NCBI RefSeq assembly: GCF_000382445.1
Contig: NZ_KB905472.1
Location: 1,059,505-1,123,504 of the forward strand
Length of the DNA: 64,000 nucleotides
From: Phocaeicola massiliensis B84634 = Timone 84634 = DSM 17679 = JCM 13223
Lineage (GTDB): Bacteria; Bacteroidota; Bacteroidia; Bacteroidales; Bacteroidaceae
Reading direction: 5' to 3'
A program made the translations under genes and the position numbers. Under the pieces are notes generated by a model. That model made no database searches. It worked only from the letters and a program-made list of their open reading frames with translations, and was not told the origin of the DNA. Shown one piece after another: positions 63,891-64,000 of the stretch (the first letter of the stretch is position 1; each line of letters opens with the position of its first letter).

Positions 63891-64000
63891 TCATTCATGG
63901 ATTTTGTGCAATCCGATTCCTTTCACAGTTGCTAAGTCCATGTCGTCGTAGATAGGGCTTTTCCCCGTTTCCAGTAGGGAGATAGCGGCCATTTCTTCTT
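63891..64000 (-). CDS. Second aldo/keto reductase, C-terminal end only (partial)
   Basis: About 36 codons remain before the window edge. They end EEMAAISLLETGKSPIYDDM, then DLATVKGIGLHKIHE and a stop. The first part matches the C-terminal helix-loop of aldo/keto reductases (EEMAAI-x-LDTGKS in many members). It lies 51 bp upstream of the complete reductase gene and on the same strand, which suggests duplication or an operon. The start lies outside the window. Confidence 0.6.
   Translation of the reverse strand, partial: EEMAAISLLETGKSPIYDDMDLATVKGIGLHKIHE

Overview
This 64 kb window looks like chromosome from a Bacteroides-type member of the Bacteroidota. The evidence is the promoter style (-33 TTTG or TTG, about 19-22 bp, -7 TAnnTTTG), a Rho with a long disordered insert, an ATP synthase operon that starts with the beta and epsilon subunits, a one-protein hybrid two-component sensor, NigD-like and LSAC-type lipoproteins, and DUF3127, DUF3805 and DUF3853 proteins. 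No species can be named from the sequence alone.

Layout. 0.6-7.9 kb is a tight minus-strand operon: sliding clamp dnaN, a DEDDh exonuclease, coaBC, recN, rlmB and a pseudo-protease/TPR protein. A DUF3127 protein with an SSB-like tail (8.0 kb) diverges from it. rho follows at 8.8-10.8 kb, then a plus-strand run of ridA, transglutaminase-like, MBL-fold, VOC, DUF3805-type and ABC-F genes (11.2-16.8 kb). A hybrid two-component sensor (17.0-21.0 kb, minus) faces a truncated surface-protein gene.

22.15-33.98 kb is a candidate integrative mobilizable element. It runs from a short degenerate copy of a tRNA-Asp 3' end to an intact tRNA-Asp gene. It carries a tyrosine integrase, a DUF1016/PDDEXK nuclease with a tightly linked unknown protein, a DUF3853 DNA-binding protein, a RepA-like ATPase, an iteron-like inverted repeat cluster, a toprim primase, a hairpin-rich oriT candidate, a MobV-type relaxase, a structured leader and two lipoprotein genes. 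The first lipoprotein gene is split by an IS4-superfamily insertion sequence whose terminal repeats and 6-bp target duplication can be read directly.

Beyond the element are two tandem tRNA-Asp genes with their own promoter and terminator, then YqgE, GNAT acetyltransferase, a membrane protein, recR, a sodium/solute symporter, engB, a NigD-like lipoprotein, a response regulator/kinase pair with a PepSY-like periplasmic protein, a glycosyltransferase and an M28 peptidase. The complete F-type ATP synthase operon (45.9-53.0 kb) follows, ordered D-C-(I-like)-B-E-F-H-A-G. Convergent to it are a methyltransferase and an AlkZ-type glycosylase. A RavA/ViaA-type MoxR-VWA pair (55.0-58.0 kb) is followed by a 394-bp near-palindromic repeat. 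The last block is a 2-aminoethylphosphonate utilisation operon (transporter, phnX, phnW; minus) with a divergent HTH regulator, then two aldo/keto reductases, the second cut by the window edge.

The most interesting structures that genes do not explain are the 394-bp palindrome, the iteron cluster and oriT-like region in the element, the two-hairpin leader before the lipoproteins, a 22-bp degenerate tandem repeat next to the left end of the element, and a dispersed roughly 150-bp repeat whose two arms fold separately with compensating base changes.
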